Assembly (NCBI RefSeq): GCF_900115745.1
Contig: NZ_FOXP01000009.1
Coordinates: forward strand, 62,001 to 126,000
DNA from: Sphingomonas rubra
GTDB taxonomy: Bacteria > Pseudomonadota > Alphaproteobacteria > Sphingomonadales > Sphingomonadaceae
Reading direction: 5' to 3'
DNA length: 64,000 nt
Part shown: one piece after another, positions 1-6,274 of the stretch
How positions within the stretch are numbered: position 1 is the first letter of the stretch
Layout of the letters: each line of letters begins with the position of its first letter
Program-made: the position numbers and the translations under genes
Notes under the pieces: generated by a model
The model's input: the letters and a program-made list of their open reading frames with translations, nothing else
Databases searched by the model: none
What the model was told of the DNA's origin: nothing

Positions 1-65
1 TCGGGCGCAAGTCGGGGCGCGGGTTCTACGACTATTCGGGCGCGGAGCCGGTGCCGACGCGATAG
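1..65 (+). CDS. 3-hydroxyacyl-CoA dehydrogenase, C-terminal fragment
   Basis: Only the last 20 codons (frame starting at base 3, TAG at 63-65) lie in the window. They read GRKSGRGFYDYSG followed by a short tail. This is the characteristic C-terminal signature of 3-hydroxybutyryl-CoA / 3-hydroxyacyl-CoA dehydrogenases, which oxidise 3-hydroxyacyl-CoA with NAD(P)+ in fatty-acid or polyhydroxybutyrate metabolism. The rest of the gene is upstream of the window, so the substrate class cannot be settled. Confidence 0.75.
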   Translation, partial: GRKSGRGFYDYSGAEPVPTR

Positions 66-99
66 GCCCACGCGTTGACTCGGCGACGACGCGTTGCCA

Positions 100-123
100 C
101 CTTAGTCTGGTTAGCTAAGGAGG
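100..123 (+). promoter_or_regulatory. Inverted repeat and Shine-Dalgarno before the Phd/VapC pair
   Basis: CCTTAG (100-105) and CTAAGG (115-120) form a 6-bp inverted repeat with a 9-base spacer. It runs into a perfect Shine-Dalgarno AAGGAGG at 117-123, five bases before the GTG start at 129. Antitoxins of this class usually repress their own operon from palindromes near the start, so this is a plausible operator. That role is inferred from position only. Confidence 0.4.
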
Positions 124-128
124 CGCGG

Positions 129-398
129 GTGGCGACGGTCAACATGCACGAGGCGAAGACTCATCTGTCGCGGCTGGTCGAGGCGCTGGTCTCGGGCGCC
201 GAGCAGGAAGTGGTGATCGCGCGAAACGGCACCCCCGCCGTCAAGATGACGGTGGTCGAGCCGAAGCGGGAGCCGCGGCGGTTCGGCTTCGCCAAGGGAC
301 GGTACGAGCTGTCGGATGAATTCGACAAACTCGATGCAGAGATCGCGGATCTGTTCGAGGAGAGCGCCGATCCGTACGGGGATAAGCTGGATCGGTGA
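129..398 (+). CDS. Phd/YefM-family antitoxin
   Basis: An 89-residue antitoxin beginning MATVNMHEAKTHLSRLVE, the classic start of Phd/YefM antitoxins. The N-terminal part (about 1-50) folds into the DNA-binding and dimerising domain. The acidic C-terminal tail wraps around and neutralises the toxin. The GTG start at 129 is chosen because AAGGAGG lies five bases upstream and the family N-terminus begins here; an in-frame start at 75 would add 18 arginine-rich residues with no family match. The stop overlaps the start of the PIN-domain toxin by four bases (GTGA), so the two are translationally coupled. The partner toxin is VapC-like, a common pairing for Phd-type antitoxins in alphaproteobacteria. 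Confidence 0.88.
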   Translation: MATVNMHEAKTHLSRLVEALVSGAEQEVVIARNGTPAVKMTVVEPKREPRRFGFAKGRYELSDEFDKLDAEIADLFEESADPYGDKLDR

Positions 399-784
399 AG
401 CTGCTGATCGACACGCACGTCGCGATCTGGTGGGCGCTCGGCAATGAGAAGCTGTCGCTGCAAGGGCGAGCGCTAATCGGCGATCCCGGCAACGACATCT
501 CGGTGAGCATCGCGACCTTGTGGGAGATCGCGGTCAAGAACGCGCTTCAGCGCAGCGAACCGATCGGCGTGTCGGTCGACACGGCCGCGCGGTTGATGGA
601 CGAAGCCGGATTCGATGTGCTGGCCATCGAGCGGCGTCACTTGCTCGCCATCGAGCGGCTGCCGCTCCACCACCGCGACCCGTTCGACCGTATGCTGGTC
701 GCGCAGGCGGCGGTCGACGGCTATCGCCTCGTCACGCATGACCGGGCGCTCGCCGCGTACGGCGACCACGTCCTGTTGGTCTAG
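395..784 (+). CDS. vapC: VapC-like PIN-domain ribonuclease toxin
   Basis: A 129-residue PIN-domain protein, probably an Mg2+-dependent RNase that cuts structured RNAs when the antitoxin is degraded. The acidic active-site residues are visible: D6 in LLIDTH, E44 in LWEIAVK, D95/D98 in RDPFDR and D116 in VTHDRAL. The length is normal for the family, so the toxin looks intact. It starts with GTG inside the antitoxin stop codon. Its own stop (TAG at 782-784) is part of the terminal CTAG of a repeat element that separates it from the convergent nupC gene. The RNA target cannot be predicted from sequence. Confidence 0.9.
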   Translation: MKLLIDTHVAIWWALGNEKLSLQGRALIGDPGNDISVSIATLWEIAVKNALQRSEPIGVSVDTAARLMDEAGFDVLAIERRHLLAIERLPLHHRDPFDRMLVAQAAVDGYRLVTHDRALAAYGDHVLLV

Positions 785-921
785 AGTCGGATGACGACGG
801 ATTGATCCACTACCGTTCGCCCTCTGCGAAGTCGAAGGGCAAGTTACGAGCGCATCGCCTCGGGCCTGTGCTTCGACTTCGCTCAGCACGAACGGGTTAA
901 GCTGATGTCATCATGCTCTAG
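781..921. repeat. CTAG-ended composite palindromic element between vapC and nupC
   Basis: The stretch begins CTAGAGTCGGATGACG and ends GATGTCATCATGCTCTAG, so the ends are imperfect inverted copies of one another. Inside lie two REP-type arms: CGAAGTCGAAGGGC near 823 and CTTCGACTTCGCTCAGC near 872. The terminal CTAGs supply the TAG stop codons of both vapC (782-784) and nupC (918-920, minus strand). Related elements occur at 17444-17776, 30351-30400 and 47217-47308. It may act as a bidirectional terminator, but no long T-tract is present. Confidence 0.65.
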
Positions 922-2177
922 CCGATCAACAACCCGGCCAGCGCCGCCGACATCAGGTTGGCGAGCGATCCCGCCACCAGCGCGCGGATGCCGAGCTTGG
1001 CGATCATCGGCCGTTGGTTGGGGGCGAGGCTGCCGGTCACTGCCATCTGGATGGCGATCGACGAGAAGTTGGCGAAGCCGCACAGCGCGAAGGTGACCAC
1101 CGCGATGGTGCGCGGGGAGAGCGCCGCCGCCTGTGTCCCGAGCGAGATATAGGCGACGAATTCGTTCAGCACGATCTTCTGCCCGAACAGCCCGCCGGCG
1201 ATCCCCGCCTCGTTCCACGGCACGTTGAGGAGGAACATGATCGGCGCGAAGACGGTGCCGAGCAGCCCTTGGAACGACAGGCCGGGCACGCCGACCAGGT
1301 TGCCGAGCCCGCCGAGCAGCCCGTTGGCGAGCGCCACCAGCGCGACGAAGGCGAGCACCATCGCGCCCACCGCCACGGCCAGCTTGACGCCCGTCTGCGC
1401 CCCTTGCGCGGCGGCCATGATGAGGTTGGCGGGGCGTTCCTCGTCGTGCGTCGCTTCAGGCAGCGGCTCGCCAGGTTCGTCGGGATGGTCGCCGAGCGGC
1501 AGTTCGGTCTGGCGGACCAGCACGTCGGGCATGATGATCTTGGCCATCAGGATGCCGCCGGGCGCGGCCATGAAGCTGGCGGCGAGGAGATACTCGATCG
1601 AGATGCCCATCGAGGCGTAGGCGGCCAGGATCGTGCCCGCGACGCCCGCCATGCCGCTGGTCATGACGGTGAAGAGCTGCGGCGGCGTCAGCCCGGCGAG
1701 ATAGGGGCGGATGACGAGCGGCGATTCGGACTGGCCGACGAAGATGTTCGCCGCCGCGCACAGCGATTCGACCTTGGAGACGCCGATCACGCGCTCGATC
1801 GCGCCGCCCAGCCAGCGCACCACCAGCTGCATGATGTTGAGGTAATAGAGGATCGACACCAGGCTGGCGAAGAAGATGATGACCGGCAGCGCCGCGATGG
1901 CGAAGCTGTTGCCGCCGATCGCGGGGCTGGCGAGCGGCCCGAACAGGAAGTCGGTGCCCGCCTTGGCGTAGCTCAGCAGGTCGGCGACCCCGCCCGACAG
2001 GAAGGCGAGCGCGGCCCGGCCCCAGGGGGCGTAGAGGACGAGCACGGCGATCCCGACCTGGAGCGCGAAGGCGCTGCCGACCACGCGCAGGCGGATCGCG
2101 CGCCGGTTGTCGGAAAGAAGGACGGCGATCCCCAGGATCACCGCGATCCCGGCCAGGCCGATCAGGAAGCGGGTCAC
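918..2177 (-). CDS. nupC: NupC-family concentrative nucleoside transporter
   Basis: A 419-residue inner-membrane protein of the concentrative nucleoside transporter (CNT) family, which imports nucleosides with protons or sodium. The family fingerprint [13 protein letters not shown] is at about residues 148-160, and the C-terminal half contains NEFVAY, part of the substrate and cation site. Multiple hydrophobic segments span the whole length, and the size matches bacterial NupC. A soluble charged insert (about residues 215-250) links the two halves. The gene is convergent with vapC and divergent from the queuosine-precursor transporter gene at 2336, with about 160 bases between them. The exact nucleoside and the coupling ion are not evident. 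Confidence 0.9.
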   Translation of the reverse strand: MTRFLIGLAGIAVILGIAVLLSDNRRAIRLRVVGSAFALQVGIAVLVLYAPWGRAALAFLSGGVADLLSYAKAGTDFLFGPLASPAIGGNSFAIAALPVIIFFASLVSILYYLNIMQLVVRWLGGAIERVIGVSKVESLCAAANIFVGQSESPLVIRPYLAGLTPPQLFTVMTSGMAGVAGTILAAYASMGISIEYLLAASFMAAPGGILMAKIIMPDVLVRQTELPLGDHPDEPGEPLPEATHDEERPANLIMAAAQGAQTGVKLAVAVGAMVLAFVALVALANGLLGGLGNLVGVPGLSFQGLLGTVFAPIMFLLNVPWNEAGIAGGLFGQKIVLNEFVAYISLGTQAAALSPRTIAVVTFALCGFANFSSIAIQMAVTGSLAPNQRPMIAKLGIRALVAGSLANLMSAALAGLLIG

Positions 2178-2335
2178 GGCCGCGCCCGCTCGTCAAAGGT
2201 AACGACAATCACGGTACGTCCCCCGGAAATGCGACGGACCGTTGGCATCGATCCGCGTTTCCGGGGGCTATGCCGAAAACCGAAGACATAGGACAGCCGA
2301 TTGTGCGCGCGCGCGGCGGACGCTAGCAACCGACG

Positions 2336-3019
2336 ATGCAGCAGACCCCTTCCACCGTCGCCATCCCGCGCTCGCTGTTCGGCTTCTCGATCTTCTACGG
2401 CGGCATGGTGTGCATCGCCGGCGTGCTCGGCAACAAGCAGGTGGCGCTGGGGCCGCTGTCCGCGATCGGGCCGTTGCTCGGCTTCCCACCGCTCGCCATC
2501 GAGGCGGGGATCTTCGCCTTCCTGCTGCTGGTGGTGACCTCCAGCGCGGTGGCGGAATTGCACGGAAGGGAGATGGCCAACCGCTTGGTCCTGATCGGCT
2601 TCGTCCCGCTGATCTGCTCCATCCTGCTGGCGCTTCTCGTGCTTAGGCTGCCGCCGGCACCCGAGATGGAGCCCGCGCGGGTCGCCGCGTTCGACCTGAT
2701 GATGGGGTCCACCCCCTGGATCTGGCTCGGCGGCATCATCGCGTACGGCGTGTCGCAGACGCTGAACGTCACCATCTTCTCCTGGTTGAAGGGGCGCGAG
2801 GGCAGCTCGCTGCTGTGGTTCCGTGCCGGGCTGGCGAGCGTGCTCAGCCAGATCGTCGATACGCTGCTCTTCATCACCATCGCGTTCGGCTTCTCGGCGA
2901 TCGGATGGCTGATGGCGGGTCAGATGCTGACCAAGGTCGTGCTGTCGATCGTGCTGATCCCGCCCGCCATCTACCTCTTCGTGGCGCTCGGCCGGCGACT
3001 GGATCGCGCCGAGCGTTGA
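2336..3019 (+). CDS. yhhQ: YhhQ/VUT-family queuosine precursor transporter
   Basis: A 227-residue inner-membrane protein with about six hydrophobic segments. It resembles the VUT/YhhQ family, which imports preQ0/preQ1 for making the tRNA nucleoside queuosine. Supporting patches are the early GFSIFYGGMVCIAGVLGNK, the central WLGGIIAYGVSQTLNVTIF and SVLSQIVDTLLFITIAF; the polar residues within the membrane (SQ, D) are typical. The ATG at 2336 is the first start after the divergent promoter region. No preQ1 riboswitch was recognised upstream. The adjacent nucleoside importer fits a loose theme of base and nucleoside salvage. Confidence 0.85.
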   Translation: MQQTPSTVAIPRSLFGFSIFYGGMVCIAGVLGNKQVALGPLSAIGPLLGFPPLAIEAGIFAFLLLVVTSSAVAELHGREMANRLVLIGFVPLICSILLALLVLRLPPAPEMEPARVAAFDLMMGSTPWIWLGGIIAYGVSQTLNVTIFSWLKGREGSSLLWFRAGLASVLSQIVDTLLFITIAFGFSAIGWLMAGQMLTKVVLSIVLIPPAIYLFVALGRRLDRAER

Positions 3020-3075
3020 TTTCGCCTCGGTCAGGTGGCGTTTCCGTCGGCGGCCGGCGCGGGTAAGGGGGACGG

Positions 3076-5154
3076 ATGACCACTCCCCCCGTCGCCGAAC
3101 GTCGCCTTTTCTCCTACACCGCCCACGGGATCACGATCGACGATCCCTATGCCTGGCTGAAGACGCCCGATTATCCCGAGCCCGTCGCTGATCCGGCGAT
3201 CCTCGGCTATCTGGAGGCGGAGAACGCCTATTTCGAGGCGGCGATGGCGCCGCACCGGCCGCTGGTCGATCGCCTCTACGCGGAGATGAAGGCGCGGCTG
3301 AAGGAGGACGAGGCGACCGTGCCGCAGAAGGACGGCGACTGGCTCTACTGGTCGGCGTTCGAGGTGGGCGGGCAGTATCGCAAATGGTGGAGAAAGCCTG
3401 TCCTGAGCGGCGTCGAAGGGCCTGTCGCGGGCGGGCCGGACGAGCTGCTGCTCGACGAGCCGGCGCTGGCGGAGGGCCACGAATATTTCCGGCTGGGGGC
3501 GTTCTCCGTTTCCAACAACGGGCGCTACCTGGCCTACGCGATCGACGATAGCGGCGCGGAGCGGTTCACCGTCTACGTCAAGGACCTCGCCACCGGCGAC
3601 CTGCTGCCGGAGGTGATTCCGGACATGCTGTCCGACATCGTCTGGACGGCGGACGATGCGGGCTTCCTCTACGGCGTCGCCAACGACCAGTGGCGGACCG
3701 ACAATGCGCGGCTGCACCGGCTGGGCACGTCGGTCGCCGACGACGTCGAGCTGTACCGCGAGGCGGACGAGGGCTGGCGCGTGTCGGTCGGCGAGACGAG
3801 CGCGCGCAACTGGCTGGTGATCGCGACCGGCGACCACAATACGACCGAGGTGCGGCTGGTACCCGCGTCCGATCCGACGGCCGAGCCGATCCTGGTGGCG
3901 GCGCGCCGGGAGGGGCGCGAGTATGACGTGGACGAGCATGACGGCACGCTGTTCATCCACACCAACGACGTCGATCCGCAATTCCGGCTGGTGACCGCCC
4001 CGATCGAGCGCCCGGGCGAGTGGACCGAGCTGATCGCGCCCGACCCGCACTTCTACATGACCGGCGTCGACTGTTTCCGCGACTTCTTCGTCGTGGAGGG
4101 GCGCGAGGACGGGCTCGATCAGGTGGAGATCCACCGCTACGACGGCACCGCGCCGACGCGGATTGCGTTTCCGGAGGCGAGCTATACCGCCGGTCTCGGC
4201 GACAATCCCGAATGGGCGATGGACGTGCTGCGGCTCGGCTACCAGTCGATGGTGACGCCGGGCACGGTGTACGATTACGACGTCGCGTCGGGCGGCATGA
4301 CGGTGCTCAAGGTGCAGGAGATCCCGTCGGGTTACGACGCGGACCGGTACGAGACGCGGCGGCTGCACGTCACCGCGCGCGACGGCACGGCGGTGCCGGT
4401 GTCGATCGTCTATCCCAAGGGCTTCGCGCGTGACGGGTCGGGGCCGCTCTACCTCTACGGCTACGGCGCCTACGGGCACGCGGTGGAGCCGGGCTTCTCG
4501 ACCGGGCGGTTGAGCCTGCTCGACCGGGGCTTCGCCTTCGCCATCGCGCATATCCGCGGCGGCGACGATCTGGGCCAGCAATGGTATCACGACGGCAAGC
4601 TGGAGAAGCGGACCAACACGTTCAACGACTTCGTCGACGTGGCCAAGGGGCTGATCGCGGACGGCTGGACGAGTGCGGGCCGGATCGCGATCGCGGGCGG
4701 ATCGGCGGGCGGCGAGCTGATGGGCGCGGTGGTCAATTCCGATCCCGACCTGTGGGGCGCGGTGGTGGCGGACGTACCGTTCGTCGACGTGCTCAACACG
4801 ATGATGGACGAGGATTTGCCGCTGACGCCGGGCGAGTGGCCGGAATGGGGCAACCCGATCGAGGACGCCGCCGCCTTCCAGCTGATCCGCTCGTACAGCC
4901 CGTACGACAATGTCGTCGCGCAAGAATATCCGCCGATGTTCATCTCGGGCGGGCTCAACGATCCGCGGGTGACCTATTGGGAGCCGGCCAAGTGGGCGGC
5001 GAAGCTGCGCGCGACCAAGACAGACGGCAACGTGCTGCTGCTCAAGACCAACATGGGCGCGGGCCATGGCGGCAAGTCGGGACGGTTCGAGTCGCTGCGC
5101 GAGGTGGCCGAGGAGCATGCCTTCGTGCTGTGGCAGCTCGGCATCGAGGAATGA
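3076..5154 (+). CDS. ptrB: Oligopeptidase B (S9 family prolyl-oligopeptidase-type serine protease)
   Basis: A 692-residue cytosolic peptidase that cuts short peptides after basic residues. The N-terminal two-thirds is the beta-propeller that limits substrate size, and the C-terminal part is the alpha/beta-hydrolase domain. The catalytic triad is visible: S543 in GGSAGG, D629 in SGGLNDPRVTYWEP and H664 in GAGHGGKSGR. Length and layout match oligopeptidase B. One oddity is at residues 107-117 (KPVLSGVEGPV): this segment is the in-frame translation of a sphingomonad REP-type repeat inserted in the propeller (bases 3396-3430). The stop overlaps the following DedA gene by four bases, suggesting an operon of three genes through 6133. 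Confidence 0.93.
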   Translation: MTTPPVAERRLFSYTAHGITIDDPYAWLKTPDYPEPVADPAILGYLEAENAYFEAAMAPHRPLVDRLYAEMKARLKEDEATVPQKDGDWLYWSAFEVGGQYRKWWRKPVLSGVEGPVAGGPDELLLDEPALAEGHEYFRLGAFSVSNNGRYLAYAIDDSGAERFTVYVKDLATGDLLPEVIPDMLSDIVWTADDAGFLYGVANDQWRTDNARLHRLGTSVADDVELYREADEGWRVSVGETSARNWLVIATGDHNTTEVRLVPASDPTAEPILVAARREGREYDVDEHDGTLFIHTNDVDPQFRLVTAPIERPGEWTELIAPDPHFYMTGVDCFRDFFVVEGREDGLDQVEIHRYDGTAPTRIAFPEASYTAGLGDNPEWAMDVLRLGYQSMVTPGTVYDYDVASGGMTVLKVQEIPSGYDADRYETRRLHVTARDGTAVPVSIVYPKGFARDGSGPLYLYGYGAYGHAVEPGFSTGRLSLLDRGFAFAIAHIRGGDDLGQQWYHDGKLEKRTNTFNDFVDVAKGLIADGWTSAGRIAIAGGSAGGELMGAVVNSDPDLWGAVVADVPFVDVLNTMMDEDLPLTPGEWPEWGNPIEDAAAFQLIRSYSPYDNVVAQEYPPMFISGGLNDPRVTYWEPAKWAAKLRATKTDGNVLLLKTNMGAGHGGKSGRFESLREVAEEHAFVLWQLGIEE
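3396..3430 (+). repeat. REP-type repeat inserted in frame inside ptrB
   Basis: The bases CCTGTCCTGAGCGGCGTCGA (from 3407) followed by AGGG match the widespread sphingomonad intergenic repeat (CCTGTCCTGAGC...GTCGAAGGG), but here they lie within an open reading frame. They encode PVLSGVEGP, which interrupts the otherwise conserved step from the RK strand to the DELLLDE strand of the propeller. Confidence 0.6.
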
Positions 5155-5732
5155 GCGTCGAGGGCCTGATCGCGCAGTACGGCCTGGCCGCCGTGTTCCT
5201 GGGGGCGGGGATCGAGGGCGAGACGGCGGTGATCGCGGGCGGCGTGCTGGCGCACCAGGGGCTGGTGTCGCCGCTGGGCGCGGGGTTGGCGGCGGCGGCG
5301 GGATCGTTCGCGGCGGACCAGGGCTTCTTCCAGATCGGCCGGCATTTCCGCGAGGGTCGGCTGGTCCGGGGCTTGCGCGGGCGACCCACCTACGCGCGGG
5401 CGATCGGGCTGCTGGAACGCCACCCAAGCGGCTTCATCTTCGCCTACCGCTTCCTCTATGGCTTGCGGACGGTGAGCCCGATCGCGATCGGCACCAGCCG
5501 GATCGCGCTACGGCAGTTCGTGCTCGTCAACCTCGCCGCGGCGGTGGTGTGGGCGACGCTGTTCACCGGCGTGGGGTTCCTGTTCGGCAACGTGCTGTCG
5601 GACCTGTTCGGGCGGATCGGCGGCCGGCGGCTGCTCTGGGGGATCGTCGCGGCGATGGGCGTGGCGCTGGTGCTGGGCACCGCGGCGCGCTGGTGGTGGA
5701 AGCGGGAGCATCGCCGGGAGGAGGGGGCATGA
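5151..5732 (+). CDS. DedA-family membrane protein
   Basis: A 193-residue inner-membrane protein of the DedA/SNARE-associated family. Members help maintain membrane potential and recycle undecaprenyl-phosphate or phospholipids. Visible family features are the early hydrophobic stretch ending in an acidic patch (GAGIEGETAVIAGG), the RFLYGLRTVSPIAIG segment carrying the conserved arginines, and two C-terminal membrane helices. The ATG at 5151 overlaps the ptrB stop (ATGA), and the stop overlaps the next gene by four bases, so it is translationally coupled on both sides. The lipid substrate is not known. Confidence 0.85.
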   Translation: MSVEGLIAQYGLAAVFLGAGIEGETAVIAGGVLAHQGLVSPLGAGLAAAAGSFAADQGFFQIGRHFREGRLVRGLRGRPTYARAIGLLERHPSGFIFAYRFLYGLRTVSPIAIGTSRIALRQFVLVNLAAAVVWATLFTGVGFLFGNVLSDLFGRIGGRRLLWGIVAAMGVALVLGTAARWWWKREHRREEGA

Positions 5733-6133
5733 GCTTCACGATGGATTTCACCGCCATGCCCGCCGACATCGACGAGCTGGGACACGTCAACAATGCGGTG
5801 TGGGTGCGCTGGATCCAGGATGTCGCCACCGCGCACTGGGCGGCGGTGGCGCCGGCCGAGCACCAGGCGGCCTATGTCTGGGTCGTGACCCGGCACGAGA
5901 TCGACTATCGCGGCAACGTCGCGGTGGGCGAGACGGTGACGGCGGAGACCTGGGTCGGCGAGCCCAAGGGTGCCCGTTTCGACCGGCACGTGCGCTTTCG
6001 CCGGGCCGACGGACGCGTGCGGGTGGAGGCGGTGACGACCTGGGCGCTGATCGAGCGGGCGAGCGGGCGGCTGTTGCGCGTCCGGCCGGAAATCGCCGCA
6101 CCTTTTCTCGGGCTCGCCTCGCCGCGGACATAA
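5729..6133 (+). CDS. Acyl-CoA thioesterase, hotdog fold
   Basis: A 134-residue single hotdog-domain protein of the 4-hydroxybenzoyl-CoA thioesterase / YbgC type, which hydrolyses acyl-CoA. The active-site motif is near the N-terminus: D15-E-L-G-H-V-N-N-A-V-W, where the aspartate is the usual catalytic residue. A second family patch is HEIDYRGNVAVGETV. The ATG at 5729 overlaps the DedA stop (ATGA). It is the last gene of the ptrB group and is followed by a strong terminator at 6212. The acyl chain preference cannot be read from sequence. Confidence 0.85.
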   Translation: MSFTMDFTAMPADIDELGHVNNAVWVRWIQDVATAHWAAVAPAEHQAAYVWVVTRHEIDYRGNVAVGETVTAETWVGEPKGARFDRHVRFRRADGRVRVEAVTTWALIERASGRLLRVRPEIAAPFLGLASPRT

Positions 6134-6211
6134 TTGGGCAATGATTGATCGGTAGGGGTGACGATGCAGCAGGCGACCTGCCTGCGGCTGACATTCAATT
6201 GTCACTACGGG

Positions 6212-6255
6212 CCACGGGCGGCGTCTTCATCCGGAAGGCGTCGCCCGTGGTTTTT
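6212..6255 (+). terminator. Rho-independent terminator after the ptrB-DedA-thioesterase group
   Basis: CCACGGGCG (6212-6220) pairs with CGCCCGTGG (6242-6250), and the stem continues inward through GCGTC. Five T residues follow at 6251-6255. It lies between two convergent genes and is oriented to stop transcription from the plus strand. Confidence 0.8.
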
Positions 6256-6274
6256 CCGCCTCCCGTCATGACGA

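Noticed and set aside
129..784. Genomic island or prophage boundary at the first toxin-antitoxin pair
   Set aside because: No integrase, tRNA attachment site or change in composition is seen around it.
2178..2335. preQ1 riboswitch upstream of the queuosine-precursor transporter
   Set aside because: I looked for the conserved stem and the A-rich tail and did not find them in the 158-base gap.
3031..5427. Long open frame on the minus strand opposite ptrB and the DedA gene
   Set aside because: Repetitive Arg/Pro/Ala composition, no ribosome site, and it covers two well-supported genes on the other strand.
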